From Dillenia suffruticosa (taxonomy: Eukaryota; Streptophyta; Magnoliopsida; Dilleniales; Dilleniaceae): DNA of 64,000 nt. The stretch lies in assembly GCA_033439265.1 (NCBI GenBank), contig JAVTVX010000020.1, positions 5,001-69,000 on the forward strand, given 5' to 3'. The notes beneath the pieces are model-generated. The model had not been told where the DNA came from, did no database searches, and worked only from the letters and a program-made list of their open reading frames with translations. Positions 49,401 through 61,001 of this stretch are shown here, in pieces. A program made the position numbers and the translations under genes. Within the stretch, counting starts at the first letter, position 1, and the number at the start of each line of letters is the position of its first letter.

Positions 49401-52400
49401 TAGTTGAAGCCCAACTTGACCTGAGAGGTAACTTGTCCTCATCAATCTGTGTTCAACCCATACTGGTGAAGTAGATTCAAGTTATCCTTTTATATACTTT
49501 TCATGGGCCAACTGGGTCATTTGGGTTAAGCTAGGGTCTGTACAATCCTAAACTATTTTTTTTTCGATGATTTCTATGAAACTTGATGTGCTTTTTTAAG
49601 TTTAGTAGAACCCAAGTTCAATTCAAACTGATGGTTTTCAGCCGAAGCTCAACTTGATAAGCTTAACCAAACTGCTGGGCTGGGTTGTTTCATGCTTAAT
49701 CCACCTAAGTTGCAGCCATGAAGTTTATTGTGATGATAGCTTTATGGTGTATTTGGTCAGGAAGATGCTTAGATTCTCAAGCAGTAAAATTTTCTGACCA
49801 ACCTGTAATGGGAGAATGTAGGTGTCTTTATTGTCTTCAAGTGGTGGAACCTTCTGAGAAATTTCTTTCCAGGGCTCTTTGGAGATGATTATTTTTACTT
49901 TCTCATGTTTAAATTAAAACAACTACGATGTCTCAATGAAATGCTCCATTTGATCTTCCTCTGTGTTGTTATGGAATTTTTTTTCTTTTGGTGTTATAAT
50001 TGATGGTTTTTCTCAATTACCTATGAGATTCTCTCAGTCTAAATAATGAAATTGGATTTCTTTAGAACAGCATTTTTTTTTTTTAATTTCTTTTCATCAC
50101 TTTGGTTCACTTCTGTGTATAGCCTGAAACACCTGTACACTACATCATTCCTTTTGGGAGGAGTTGTATGGTGTCAAAGTGGGGATTTTTATATGGTAAG
50201 ATTCCCTTAAGAGAAATTAAATGGGTCTAGGACTACCACAAGTATGTGAGACTTTGAGTCCTTTATTAGGGACTGTAAGTTGCAAGACATCACTCTGCCC
50301 AATGTTCAATTGTCTATGTCTGGGAGCGTAAGGTTGCTTCCTGAATTAATTGTCTTCTGTGTTTTAATGATTGGGAGTTTTGTTTTTCAATATTAAACAC
50401 TATATCTTTGCTAGAACCACTTTTGATCACATCCCTGTTATATTGGAGTCTAATCATATCAATTGGGGTCCTATACCTTTTAGGTTTGATAACTTGGGGC
50501 TCTCTCTTAGAGATTTCTGGAAAATGGTAGTAGATACTTGGAGAGATACTGATGCACAAGCGTGAGAAAGTCTTAATTGAAGAGTCTAAAGCAAGCACTT
50601 AAAGTTTGGAACAAGGAGGTCTTTGGCGATACTAGAGATAGGAAAGGTGCTATTCTTCAGGGAATTGGTGAGATAGATCTGCTTGAAGTTGAAAGAGGTT
50701 TGACTGAGGATCTTTCTACTGGTGGGCAGAGTATAGAAATGATTTAGAGGATCTTATCCTTAAGAAGAAGATTAGTTGGTGTTACAAGATTTTGCTGGAG
50801 TGGGATATGGGGGGTTGTGACACTAGGTTTCTTCATCAGGTTGCCAATGGTATGACGCAAAGGAGTTTTATAAGAGCATTAGACGATGACACAGGTAATG
50901 TGCTTATGAACTGTGTCTCCATTGAGGAAACCTCCCTGGTTTCGATAGGGATATGTATACCTGGTGATGTAAACCAGAAGATTGAACATGGTATTCAGGA
51001 CTAATAAAAAACTCTGTTCAAGAGTGAAACAACTAAATCTCATAGATTAGAAATTGAACAGAAGTAAACTTACAGAAGAAACCAAAATAGAACGGGAAAG
51101 ATCATGCAGCGATAGGTAGCCTCTTGTGCAAACTGCAACAGAGAGGGATCGGAAGATGCTGCAGGTTTGCCTTCTCAAAACCTTAGGCTTCCCATGCTTG
51201 TAGACCCTAGCCAAGAGAGGGGAGCCTAGCTTTAGATCTAAGTTTTCTGGAAACAACACTCTAAAGGAGCTTTTCCAGCACAACTACCCCTTTTCTACTA
51301 AAAGCAAAGCTTCCGCAGCAAGCACGTATTGGAAAGCCAATAAGGTTTCTCTAGGAAGCCAACAAAAAGTAATTATGTATAGCCCCACCAAAATAGACAA
51401 TATGCAAAGCACCCAACTAAGAACCCTACAACAATAAAACATTAGAATACATGAGAGACTATTTATTTAAATAAAACTACTTACATCTGAGTTGGATAGA
51501 AATGCCCTATTAGGATTTGATTGATCTCCAGTTTTAGAGCTTCTAGGTTAGAGAGATCTTTTGAGAGCGATGTGATTTGAGGAGCAGTTTTTGATTTTGA
51601 GATAAAGCCTTTGACTTGATGCTTTTAAATGTGTTTTTTTTTTCCTTTTTTTTAAAGATTTTTGAGATGTTTTTTGTGAAGATTTGTTTAGAGTTTTTGA
51701 TGGGTTTTATTCCAATGGGGTGATAGGTAAGAGTATGAATTCTGGATTTATTATCCTTATTCCTAAAATATACCACTCCCTGAAGATGAAAGATTTTAGA
51801 TCTATTAGTCTCACTGCGGGTTTTTATTGAATTGTGGTTAAAGTTTAGCTAATAGGTTGTGTGTAGTGTTAGGTGATAGTGTCTCATACAAACAGAGTGC
51901 TTTTATTGGAGGTTGACTCTAGGTGCCGGCCTAATTGCTAATAAGGTTATTGATTATGTTGATAAGCATAATAGTGGTGTAGTTCTGAAGTTAGACTTTG
52001 AGAAAGTTTATGATAGGGTTAGTTGATGCTTTTTAGATAATGTTATGGAAAATAATGTTATGGAAAGTTTATAATAGGGCTAGTTGATTATTTTATTGTC
52101 ATCATTATTGGAGAGCCTAAAACTTGGCTCTAAGTCTCTTGTGGGTTGACAGGAGACCCTTTTTCTCTTTTCTTTTAACTCTTGTGGTAGACTTTTCGAG
52201 TAGATTATTAAGAGAGGTATTCATGCCAATGTTTCTCTGGTCTAGTGTGGGAGGTAACTAGGTTTACGTTTACCATCTTCAATTTGCTCAAGATACTGCC
52301 CTCTTTCTTAGAGAGGATATGATAAGAGTTTGGTTCGGTAGGTTTAGTGGAGTTGTAATGGAGTTTTGGGCTTCACAAAAGTGGGACAGATCACTGCATT

Positions 52401-55400
52401 TTTTATCATCATATATTCGCTAGTAATATATTTCATTATTCCGGGTGATGATTACAATGGAATACAGTACTTAAAATTAGACCTAATCATTGTTGGGCTG
52501 CCAGTGCGCCCAGTGTGGATTTTGGCCCTCCTGACCCGACCAAAATGCATCCTGAATTCAAGCTGGGTACTGGCCTGGCTTGACAGGTGATGCATTTGAT
52601 CTGAGCTGGATGAAATTATGGCTTAGATAAGCCTGACCTGACCAAGGGGAAACAAAGAAAAGGAGACAGATCACTTTAGTGATTCCCTTCCCCTCCCCCC
52701 AAAAAATAAGTGTCCACCATCCTGAAATTCTTGGCCTAGTGGGAGAAACTCTTTGGTGGAAACGCTATGGCCTAGGTTCAATTCTTGGTACCCTAGAGAC
52801 AGTCTACTTGACGCTTTGCTTCCTATCTCTCACTCTCTTTTCTCGATTTGCTATGCCAATCAAAATTCCTCTCCCCTATGATCGACACAGCCACTCCAAC
52901 TTTATCTTTCTCTCTCTCACCCTCTCTCTCATGGTGATTTGCTATTAATTTGCTAAACTATGGTACTCTCTCTCTCACTACAAATCACCATGGCCACCAC
53001 AACTACATCTCCTCACAGTCGATAGATTTCATTTTGGGTGAGTCCGTTTCTCTGTTTCTCTCTCCCCTAACTTCTTCACTTCCCCTTCTTCAATTTGGTC
53101 TTTCTTAACTCAAATTAACTATAATCTCTCTTAAAAAAGCCATCTATCTATACATTTTGTTTGGTAAACCCAGTTTTTCCCTCTCTAGATCTCATTCAGG
53201 CAAGTTCTATTCTCTCCCCTTTTCTCTGCTAATTCACTTCTTCACTTCTCTCTTCTATTTAGTGTTAATCAGATCAACCCAAATCAACATCAGTACATGT
53301 TTTGGAAAATTTTCAAATTATGGATTTTATTCTGGAGACTCAAATGGGCAAACTAGATCAGATTTCATGCGGATTGGGAGTTACACATGCTACTTCTTTT
53401 GCAATGAGCATGGTAAGTCCGTTTCTTCTTGCTTATTGTACTAGTCACTGGAAGGCAACTCTTTGTATTTTGAGATATCTCAAAGGTGCTCGTGGTCATG
53501 GATTACTTTATAGGACTTGTGGCCATACTAAGTTGGTTACTCTGATGCAGACTGGGCTTGAAATCCTTTAGATGATATATCTGTTGTTGGTAATTCTATG
53601 TTTATGGGTGGTAACTCGCAAATGATTTGGTGGGGAATTTGAGTGTAAGAGCTATAGTCCATGGTACATGTGAACTGATATGGTAAAGCTCCTATTGACG
53701 GAACTTCACTCTGGATCATTCATTGCCCATGAATTTTGTTTGTGATAATGAAGCAGCTAGACATGTTGCTTCTAACTTCGTGTTTTGAGTGGACCAAAAC
53801 ATATTGAGGTGGATTGCCATATGATTTTAGGAAGAACTTTGCAAATGAGATTGTCTTGTGTCAGTGGGTTTTTTGGATCACTAAGCAGATTTGTTTACCA
53901 TACCTTTAGCAGGTCCAAGAGTAGGCTATGGTTGTAACAAGCTAGGAATGTATGATACATGTGCTCTTGCTTGAGAGAGTGTTAAAGAGTGTTGATAATT
54001 TAGTATTTCACTTGATATAAATACAGAAGGCTACTGCACATTGTGCTGTGCTCCAATTACCCTTAAACTCTATCTTGTCTCTGATTATAGTTCCTTGTAA
54101 ATTTAATTTAGGCTCCAACAGGAGCTACATGAGGAAAATAAGATGCTGTGGATTACATGTCTTTTAAACCTTTTTTTATTATTACACTTTATTAACAGAA
54201 TGGAGGAGGCTGCCACATATTGTGGTGCTCCAATTACCCTCAAAACTATTTTATTTTCGCTGATTAAGGTACCATCTAAAGTTAATTCAGGCTCCAAAGT
54301 TCTTTAGACATGACAGAATACAACACTTTGTATCTTAAAATAGTGGAAAGCTTTTTATAACTTTGCATCTGACCATTTCCAGTTGTGTCTGTTGAAAATA
54401 AACATCACTTAAAGCCCAGAATTTCTCAGCCTTTGTATCAAATCCTGCAGCCCACTCTCTAAGCTCATTTGGTGAAACAGTCCAGCCCAAGAAGAAGTCT
54501 CATTAGGCCCAAGAAAGTGCTCTCCTCCAGCCCAAGAAGGGAGGGCCTAAGAGCCCTTCCCATCAGCCAGCAGAATAGCCGTTGGAAAGGATTCCAACGG
54601 CTAGTTCTGCCAGCTGCTGGAGGGCCCTCCAACGGCTATATTTCTGGCTGTTGGAGGGCCATCTTGTGTCCTTTTCTCTCTCTCTTCTTCTCCTATAAAT
54701 TCCTGTCTTCTTCTCTTTGTAACTCATGAACAAAGACTCCAAAACCTATGTATTCTTGCTTTGAAATACAATTAAGTTTTTATTAGTTTTGTGTCTCTTT
54801 ATCATTCAACTTTAGTCTTACTTTCATCATGGTATCAGAGCAACAAACGATCCCATCCTCTTCAAGGTTGGGTGACCCTCTTCCTCCCATAAACTTCACC
54901 CAAATTCAAAACTTATCCTCCATTCAATTGAAAGGAGGAAACTACTATCAATGGGTGAGTATTATGAAGAGAGCTCTCAATCTTCAAAATTTGGAGGGTT
55001 TCATTCTTGACGATCCTCTTGATGAAAGCAATCCATCATATAGAGAATGGAAGAAAAGAGATGATCATGTATTCATCATCTTGCTAAACTCCTTGGATGA
55101 GACTCACAAAGCCATGGTGACATGTGCTCCTAATGCCAAAATGGTATGGGACACAATGTTCTCTCTATATGGTCAAGAGTCCAACCTTGGAAGAATCTTT
55201 GAGTTGAAGAAGCAAATTGCAAATATTAAGAAGGAAGGAAAGTCTCTTCCACAATACTTCGGAGAACTCGCCGATTTATGGAACGAGTTGATGACTTTTC
55301 GGCCGGATTCCATCGATCTTAAAGTCATCCAAAAAAGGAGAGAGGAGGACAAGACTTTTGCTCTTCTAATGGGGTTGGACGATTCCTTCACCCATCTTCG

Positions 55401-58400
55401 ACAAGAAATCCTTCGAATGAAGGAGTTTCCTACATTAGGAGAAGTGCAAAATATGATCCAAAGAGCTGAAGTAAGCATGAGAATCGAGGAAGGCTCCAAG
55501 CTTAAAATGGAAGCTCACGGCTTCATGGTCACCCAAGACTTCACAGCAGCCAAGAACCTCAAAAAGGAGGTATGTTCTCATTGCAAAAAAAGAGGACACA
55601 CAAAGGACAAATGCTGGTTCTTACATCCTCATTTAAGGCCAAAGAGCTTCAAGCCAAAGGATCAACAAGGAAGCTCAACTTTTGGAGCACAAGCTAATGC
55701 CCAACAAGCAACGATTCGAAATTCCACTATGGCCGAGCTTGCAGCCCTCAAAACCACTCTTGAAAGTGTCACAAAAAGGCTTCAACAAATCTCTCCTCTT
55801 GAAGGTATAATTCAAAAATCTCTTACTAATTTACATTCGGAAGAATTTCTTATTGATTCGGGTACCGACTATCATATGGTTAGAGATAAGTCAAAAATTA
55901 AGAGTTTTAAAAACCTCTCTAACCATAAGATAGTACGGGTTGCTAATGGGCAAGATTTGAAAGTAAGCCAAGTTGGGAAAATTGATATTTTTGGAAAATC
56001 AACAAATGCTTTATATGTTCCCAAGCTTACTTCAAATCTATTGTCCATAAGTAAAATCACTAAGGATCAAGAATGTAGAGTTATCTTTGACCCAAACTCG
56101 GTTTTCTTTCAGGACCTCAAGTCGAATCAATTGATTGGCAAGGGTTCTAGAAGAGGAGGCCTCTACTTTTTGGACAAAGAACAACATGCATTTTTGGCTC
56201 ATATCAAGGAAGATTCATCTCTTTGGCTTGGACGATTGGGACATCCTAGTGACCAAGCTTTAAAACGTCTATTCCCAAGCTTAAATTATGAGAACAGACA
56301 TTGTAAAGCTTGTATTTTAGCCAAAGAAACCCGAACTGTGTATCCTATTTCCAAAACAATATATGAAAATGCGTTTGATTTGACTCATTCCGATGTTTGG
56401 ACCTCTCCCATTATTTCTCATTTAGGATATAAATATTTTATCACATTCATTGATCATAAAACTAGATATATATGGGTGTATCTTTTAAACACCAAAGACC
56501 AAGCTCTTGAAGCTTTCAAGAGTTATGTGAAATATGTGACTAAACTATATAATGCCAACATAAAAATCCTAAGATCCGACCATGGTGATGAATTCACAAG
56601 CCACAATTTTGATGACTATCTCAAGGATAATGGCATTATACACCAACTATCATGTGTCTACACACCCCAACAAAATGGGGTAGCCGAACGTAAGAATAGG
56701 CACATACTAGAAATTGCTAGAGCTATGATATTTTATGCAAACACACCTAAGAAATTTTGGTGTGATGCGGTTAAAACCGTGGTACATATTATAAATCTCA
56801 TGCCATCTGATGTTTTGAAAGGCCTATCTCCCTTAGAACTTCTTTTAGGAAGAAAACCAAAACTTTCTCACCTTAGAACATTTGGTTGCATATGCTATGT
56901 TCACATTCCTACACATTTAAGAAACAAATTAGAATATAGAGGAAAAAAGTGTGTATTTCTTGGGTATGCATCCTTTGAAAAAGGTTATAGATGCTATGAT
57001 TGTTCTACTAACCGCACATATACATCGAAAGATGTGATATTTTTGGAGAATGAGTTCTACTTTTCAGGAAAAGAAGTAAACGAGATTCCAAAGGAAAGCT
57101 CTCAAACAACCACTTGGGATTTTCTAGTGACTCCCAATGCTACTCAAGAAGTTGAAAACTCAATCAATCCTCAAGTAGCCGAAGGAAGTTTTCAAAATGA
57201 GGAAGAATGATCAAACCCTACGGATGAAGACTCACCGCTTGATTCAGGGGGAGATCATAGAACAAGTGAGGATGAGAACTCCTCGCCAAGTTCAGAAGAG
57301 CCAAGTGATCCTCCAGTTCAGCTTAGGAGATCAACAAGACTTAGGCTTCCACCATCAGAATAGGTCAACCAAAGATATCCCATATATGATTATTACACTA
57401 CATCTCATGTCTCTTCGAGCCATCAAACATTCATAAATGGGATAGACAAGGAGATTGAACCCAAGACATTCGAAGAAGCTTCAAAAGATCCTAGGTGGAG
57501 GGAAGCAATTAACAAAGAATTAGAAGCTCTAACTAAGAATAGTACTTGGGAAATCACCTTTCTACCAAAAGGAAAAAAAGCCGTGGGATGCAAATGGGTG
57601 TTCAAAATCAAGTATAAAAGTGATGGATCCATCGAAAGATACAAGACAAGACTAGTAGCAAAAGGATACACTCAAGCATATGGAGTTGATTATAAGGAAA
57701 CTTTCGCACCGGTTGCTAAAATGAACACCGTTCGAGTACTTCTTTCGCTTGCAGCCAACTATGGATGGAATATGTTCCAAATGGATGTAGCAAATGCATT
57801 CCTTTAAGGAGACTTAGAAGAAGAAGTATATATGCAACTTCCTCAAGGCTTCCAACATCAAGAAGGAGATGTATGTAAGCTACACAAGGCAATATATGGG
57901 CTCAAGCAATCTCCAAGGGCATGGTACGCAAAACTAAGTCTTGCTCTTCTCAGTAATGGTTTCACAAAATGCAATAGCGATTCATCTTTGTTTATTAGAA
58001 AAAACAATGATAAAATAGTAATTGTCTTAGTTTACGTAGACGATATTTTAATAACCGGAAATGATATGTATCTCATTGATATTGTTAGAAATTTCTTAAA
58101 ATCTAGGTTTGAAATTAAAGATTTAGGGAAACTAAAGTATTTTCTAGGAATTGAGCTAATCTATTGTCACAATGGATTAGTTCTATCCCAAAGAAAATAT
58201 GTTCTTGACTTGTTGCAGGAAACAGGAAAGCTAGGAGCTAGACCGGCTTGTAGTCCAGTTTCCACCTCCGGATCCTTAGAAGACGATGAGGAACCCTATG
58301 AAAAGATCGAGAGATATCAGCGGCTTGTAGGAAGGCTAATCTACCTCACGATCACGAGACCAGATATAACCTATGCGGTGAGTCAGATAAGCCAATACAT

Positions 58401-60867
58401 GCATACTCCAAAGAAGGGTCATTGGAGAGCAGCTGAGAGAATCCTCCACTATATCAAAGGTTCCCCCGGATTAGGAATTTGGATGAAGAAAAATGAAAAT
58501 TCAGAAATTGAGGGATACTGTGATGCAGATTGGGCAGGTGATCCTAAAGATAGAAGATCCGCCACCGGGTTTTGCATGTTCATAGGAGGTAACCTAGTTG
58601 CATGGAAAAGCAAGAAACAAAGTGTAGTATCTAGATCAAGTGCGGAGGCCGAATATAGGGCAATGGCTGCTAGCGCTAGTGAAATAGTATGGTTGAAGGC
58701 CCTAGTAGAAGAACTAGGGTTCAGAGTCACAACTCCCATCAAACTTCATTGTGACAATCAGTCCGCTATTCATATTGCCTCCAATTCAGTCTTCCATGAA
58801 CGTACCAAGCACATAGAAGTTGATTGTCATTTTATCCGACAAAAAGTGGAAGAGAAACTCATTATCACACCTCACGTCAAAGGAAAAGATCAACTAGCGG
58901 ATATCTTCACAAAAGGAGGAACCGCAGCTCACTTACAAGAAATGTTGGACAAGTTGGGTACTATCAACATCTTCGCACCCAACTTGAGGGGGAGTGTTGA
59001 AAATAAACATCACTTAAAGCCCAGAATTTCTCAGCCTTTGTATCAAATCCTGCAGCCCACTCTCTAAGCTCATTTGGTGAAACAGTTCAGCCCAAGAAGA
59101 AGTCTCATCAGGCCCAAGAAAGTGCTCTCCTCCAGCCCAAGAAGGGAGGGCCTAAGAGCCCTTCCCATCAGCCAGCAGAATAGCCGTTGGAAAGGATTCC
59201 AACGGCTAGTTCTGCCAGCTGCTGGAGGGCCCTCCAACGGCTATATTTCTGGCTGTTGGAGGGCCATCTTGTGTCCTTTTCTCTCTCTCTTCTTCTCCTA
59301 TAAATTCCTGTCTTCTTCTCTTTGTAACTCATGAACAAAGACTCCAAAATCTATGTATTCTTGCTTTGAAATACAATTAAGCTTTTATTAGTTTTGTATC
59401 TCTTTATCATTCAACTTTAGTCTTACTTTCATTAGTGTCGTGTCCAAACCCATGCTTCATAAGTAATGCTATCTGGTATTCTTATTTTGTTGTTGAAGGG
59501 CACTCCTTATTGAGCAAAATTATTCCCTTGCTGTGGTAGGATGATTCAAGATTCTCATGTCCCTAGTATTTGTTGTCTCATTCATTTCTTTGTTTTTCTT
59601 AAGTGGATGGTGGGTCATAATTTGCTTCATCATAATATTTTGACCATGTTTATTGTGCAGATTTCAAAATTGAGTATGATTCCAGTTGTTTGTGTGATGG
59701 AATGGATCCTTAATAACAAACACTACTCAAAACAAGTGAAGGTGGCTGTGCTTGTGGTGGTTATTGGTGTGGGTGTTTGCACCGTAACTGATGTGAGAGT
59801 TAATGCCAAGGGTTTTTTATGTGCTGGGGTAGCTGTTTTATCTACGTCATTGCAGCAAATTGTGAGTAATGTTATGAGTTCTATGCTCATTATTATTATT
59901 TAGGTATTTTGTTCTTGGTGAAGTCATTAAGAAACTGCCACTAATATCATGCACTTGTTGCAAGCATTTTTTTTAATCATCTGAGGTTTTTCTACCCATT
60001 GTTGGGATTAAGTCTCAGATTGATGTTGTTGTTGTAACTACCGTGTCTTAGTTCTATAACTGCTTTGCGAGAAATTTATGGGTTTGATGCCCTAATTGTT
60101 CATAGAATGCTAGGATTATTGTATTCCTGCTGTGAAAAAGGGGAGGTCACCAAGTAGTTCAATTCATTCTATCTGTAGCTACATATTTTGTTGGGCCACT
60201 CTTAGCCTTTTAGTGTGCGTGGTCATGTTCTCTCTCTTACTGTGTTGTCTGAAAATTTTGCTTTTGCAATACAGTCAATAGGTTCCTTGCAGAAGAAATA
60301 CTCGATAGGATCTTTTGAATTGCTGAGTCAAACAGCCCCAATTCAAGCACTCTCGCTCCTTGTTCTTGGACCATTTATTGATTACTTTCTTAGTGGGAAA
60401 TTTATATCAAACTATAAGGTGTCTTCAGGAGCCATTGTAAGTACTTATCTGTAAATCATTCTATCTTCTTTCTTTGGATTACTACTAATGAATCATGAAA
60501 ATACATGCAGTTTTTCATACTACTGTCATGTTCCCTGGCCGTTTTCTGCAATGTGAGTCAGTATCTTTGCATTGGGCGCTTTTCAGCAGTTTCGTTCCAG
60601 GTCTTAGGTCACATGAAAACAGTCTGCATTCTGACATTGGGGTGGCTGCTTTTTGATTCGGAATTAACTTCTAAAAATATTGCGGGGATGATTGTTGCAG
60701 TTGCTGGCATGATAATATACAGTTGGGCAGTGGAGGTTGAAAAGCCATCAAGTTCTAAAGTTGTCAGCAATGTGAAAAGTAGTCTGACGGAGGAAGAGAT
60801 TGGACTCTTGAAGGATGGGGTGGAAAAAACTCCTGTGAAGGATGTTGAACTTGGTGAGAAAAAGTGA
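46414..60867 (+). CDS. Golgi nucleotide-sugar transporter, UDP-rhamnose/UDP-galactose transporter (URGT) type
   Basis: Five exons: 46414-46543, 48811-48995, 59661-59861, 60275-60436 and 60511-60867. The spliced length is 1035 bases, giving 344 aa, the normal length for this group. The protein is a multi-pass membrane protein of the drug/metabolite transporter superfamily (NST/TPT), about ten helices. It has diagnostic stretches [99 protein letters not shown], and an acidic/lysine C-terminal tail ending ELGEKK. URGT members exchange UDP-rhamnose and UDP-galactose for UMP across the Golgi membrane, supplying pectin and other wall polysaccharides. Family choice over UDP-xylose transporters rests on these blocks. 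The ATG at 46414 is the first in frame. Intron 2 spans 10.7 kb (48996-59660) and is full of retroelements, but all junctions remain canonical and in frame. Confidence 0.93.
46575..46592. repeat. C18 homopolymer close to the URGT exon 1 splice donor
   Basis: Eighteen C in a row followed by GGGG, about 31 bases inside intron 1 of the transporter gene. Length is likely variable and prone to sequencing error. Confidence 0.85.
50371..52370 (+). mobile_element. LINE remnant in URGT intron 2, interrupted
   Basis: At 50400-50530 the translation [20 protein letters not shown] then [14 protein letters not shown] is the end of the LINE endonuclease and the following linker. At about 51700-52030 the reverse transcriptase starts (a [11 protein letters not shown]-like block, [15 protein letters not shown], and near 51980 [14 protein letters not shown]). 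This part is close at DNA level to the fragment at 27690-28080. Between them, about 51010-51540 does not fit LINE and may be a second insertion. Non-functional. Confidence 0.7.
52732..52790 (+). mobile_element. SINE-like tRNA-derived head with pol III boxes
   Basis: TGGCCTAGTGGG at 52732-52743 matches the internal A-box consensus (TRGCNNAGTGG). GGTTCAATTC at 52775-52784 matches the B-box (GGTTCGANTCC) with one change. Spacing is as expected for a tRNA-derived SINE. The 3' end is not clear: CT-rich sequence follows. Confidence 0.5.
53420..53930 (+). mobile_element. Old Ty1/copia RNase H fragment
   Basis: [20 protein letters not shown] at about 53443-53505 and a following DADW-like region, then the [10 protein letters not shown]-type block near 53790-53820 after frame changes, match the C-terminal RNase H part of copia polyproteins. 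It differs strongly from the complete element just downstream, so it is a separate, older insertion. Confidence 0.65.
54048..54298. repeat. Direct repeat with 177-bp offset beside the copia element
   Basis: GCTCCAATTACCCT.AAA, then a diverged stretch, then (T)TAGGCTCCAA or TCAGGCTCCAA, occurs at about 54049 and 54226. The two are diverged copies of one unit, ahead of the young copia insertion. Confidence 0.55.
54385..54389. repeat. 5-bp target-site duplication (left), GTGTC
   Basis: GTGTC directly precedes the 5' LTR and is repeated directly after the 3' LTR at 59435-59439, the length expected for a copia integrase. Confidence 0.9.
54390..54829 (+). repeat. 5' LTR of the Ty1/copia element
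   Basis: 440 bases, starting TGTTGAAAATA and ending CATCA. A TATAAAT box lies at 54694-54700 within pyrimidine-rich sequence. It contains a perfect 11-bp inverted repeat (AGCCGTTGGAA at 54577-54587 and its complement at 54592-54602) and several GGAGGGCC/GGCCCTCC words. It differs from the 3' LTR at six positions, all transitions. Confidence 0.95.
54829..59067 (+). pseudogene. Copia gag-pol polyprotein, one frame broken by three stops
   Basis: A single frame of 1413 codons including the final stop at 59065. Domains in order: gag with a CCHC zinc knuckle ([14 protein letters not shown], from residue 249); aspartic protease (DSG at 343-345); integrase with a zinc region (GHP with His472, C..C later), DDE core residues in [14 protein letters not shown] and GVAERKN; reverse transcriptase with YVDD; RNase H with [17 protein letters not shown] and CDNQSA. 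Premature stops are TGA at 57208, TAG at 57361 and TAA at 57805. They lie in the linker before the reverse transcriptase and just before the VYMQLPQGF block. No frameshifts. The integrase zinc region reads LWLGRLGHP where LWHxRLGHP is usual, so one zinc-binding histidine is missing. The element probably cannot act on its own. Confidence 0.9.
54830..54841 (+). promoter_or_regulatory. Primer-binding site of the copia element
   Basis: TGGTATCAGAGC, complementary to the 3' region of initiator methionine tRNA as in most plant copia elements. It begins directly after the 5' LTR and overlaps the first ATG of the polyprotein frame (54829-54831). Confidence 0.9.
58995..59434 (+). repeat. 3' LTR of the Ty1/copia element
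   Basis: 440 bases, starting TGTTGAAAATA and ending CATTA, with the TATAAAT box at 59299-59305. The final CA of the terminus has become TA in this copy. The polyprotein frame extends 73 bases into it. Confidence 0.95.
59435..59439. repeat. 5-bp target-site duplication (right), GTGTC
   Basis: Matches GTGTC at 54385-54389. Host intron sequence resumes afterwards. Confidence 0.9.
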
Positions 60868-60975
60868 TGATAGATGTATTTGTCAACAGGTGCAGGTAGT
60901 TTGCTTCCTCTTTGTTTCCTTCTCTTTTTTCTTAGCCTATGATTATTATGGGCTTTGTATTGCATTGAGGTTTGG

Positions 60976-61001
60976 GGTAACTAAGCTTGGTAACTAAGCT
61001 T
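60976..61001. repeat. 13-bp perfect tandem repeat in the URGT 3' flank
   Basis: GGTAACTAAGCTT occurs twice head to tail just after the transporter gene's stop codon region. With flanking GGGG and CCCC it can also pair as a short hairpin. Confidence 0.8.

Larger units (their letters stand above)
54390..59434 (+). mobile_element. Nearly complete Ty1/copia LTR retrotransposon in URGT intron 2
   Basis: 5045 bases, same orientation as the host gene. It is bounded by 440-bp LTRs and a GTGTC duplication. The primer-binding site TGGTATCAGAGC (initiator tRNA-Met type) starts at 54830, immediately after the LTR. A polypurine tract TGAGGGGGAG (about 58985-58994) abuts the 3' LTR. The polyprotein order (gag, protease, integrase, reverse transcriptase, RNase H) is copia, not gypsy. 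LTR divergence of 6/440 (1.4%) points to insertion within roughly the last million years under usual plant substitution rates. It replaced nothing: both splice sites of the intron lie outside it. Confidence 0.95.
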
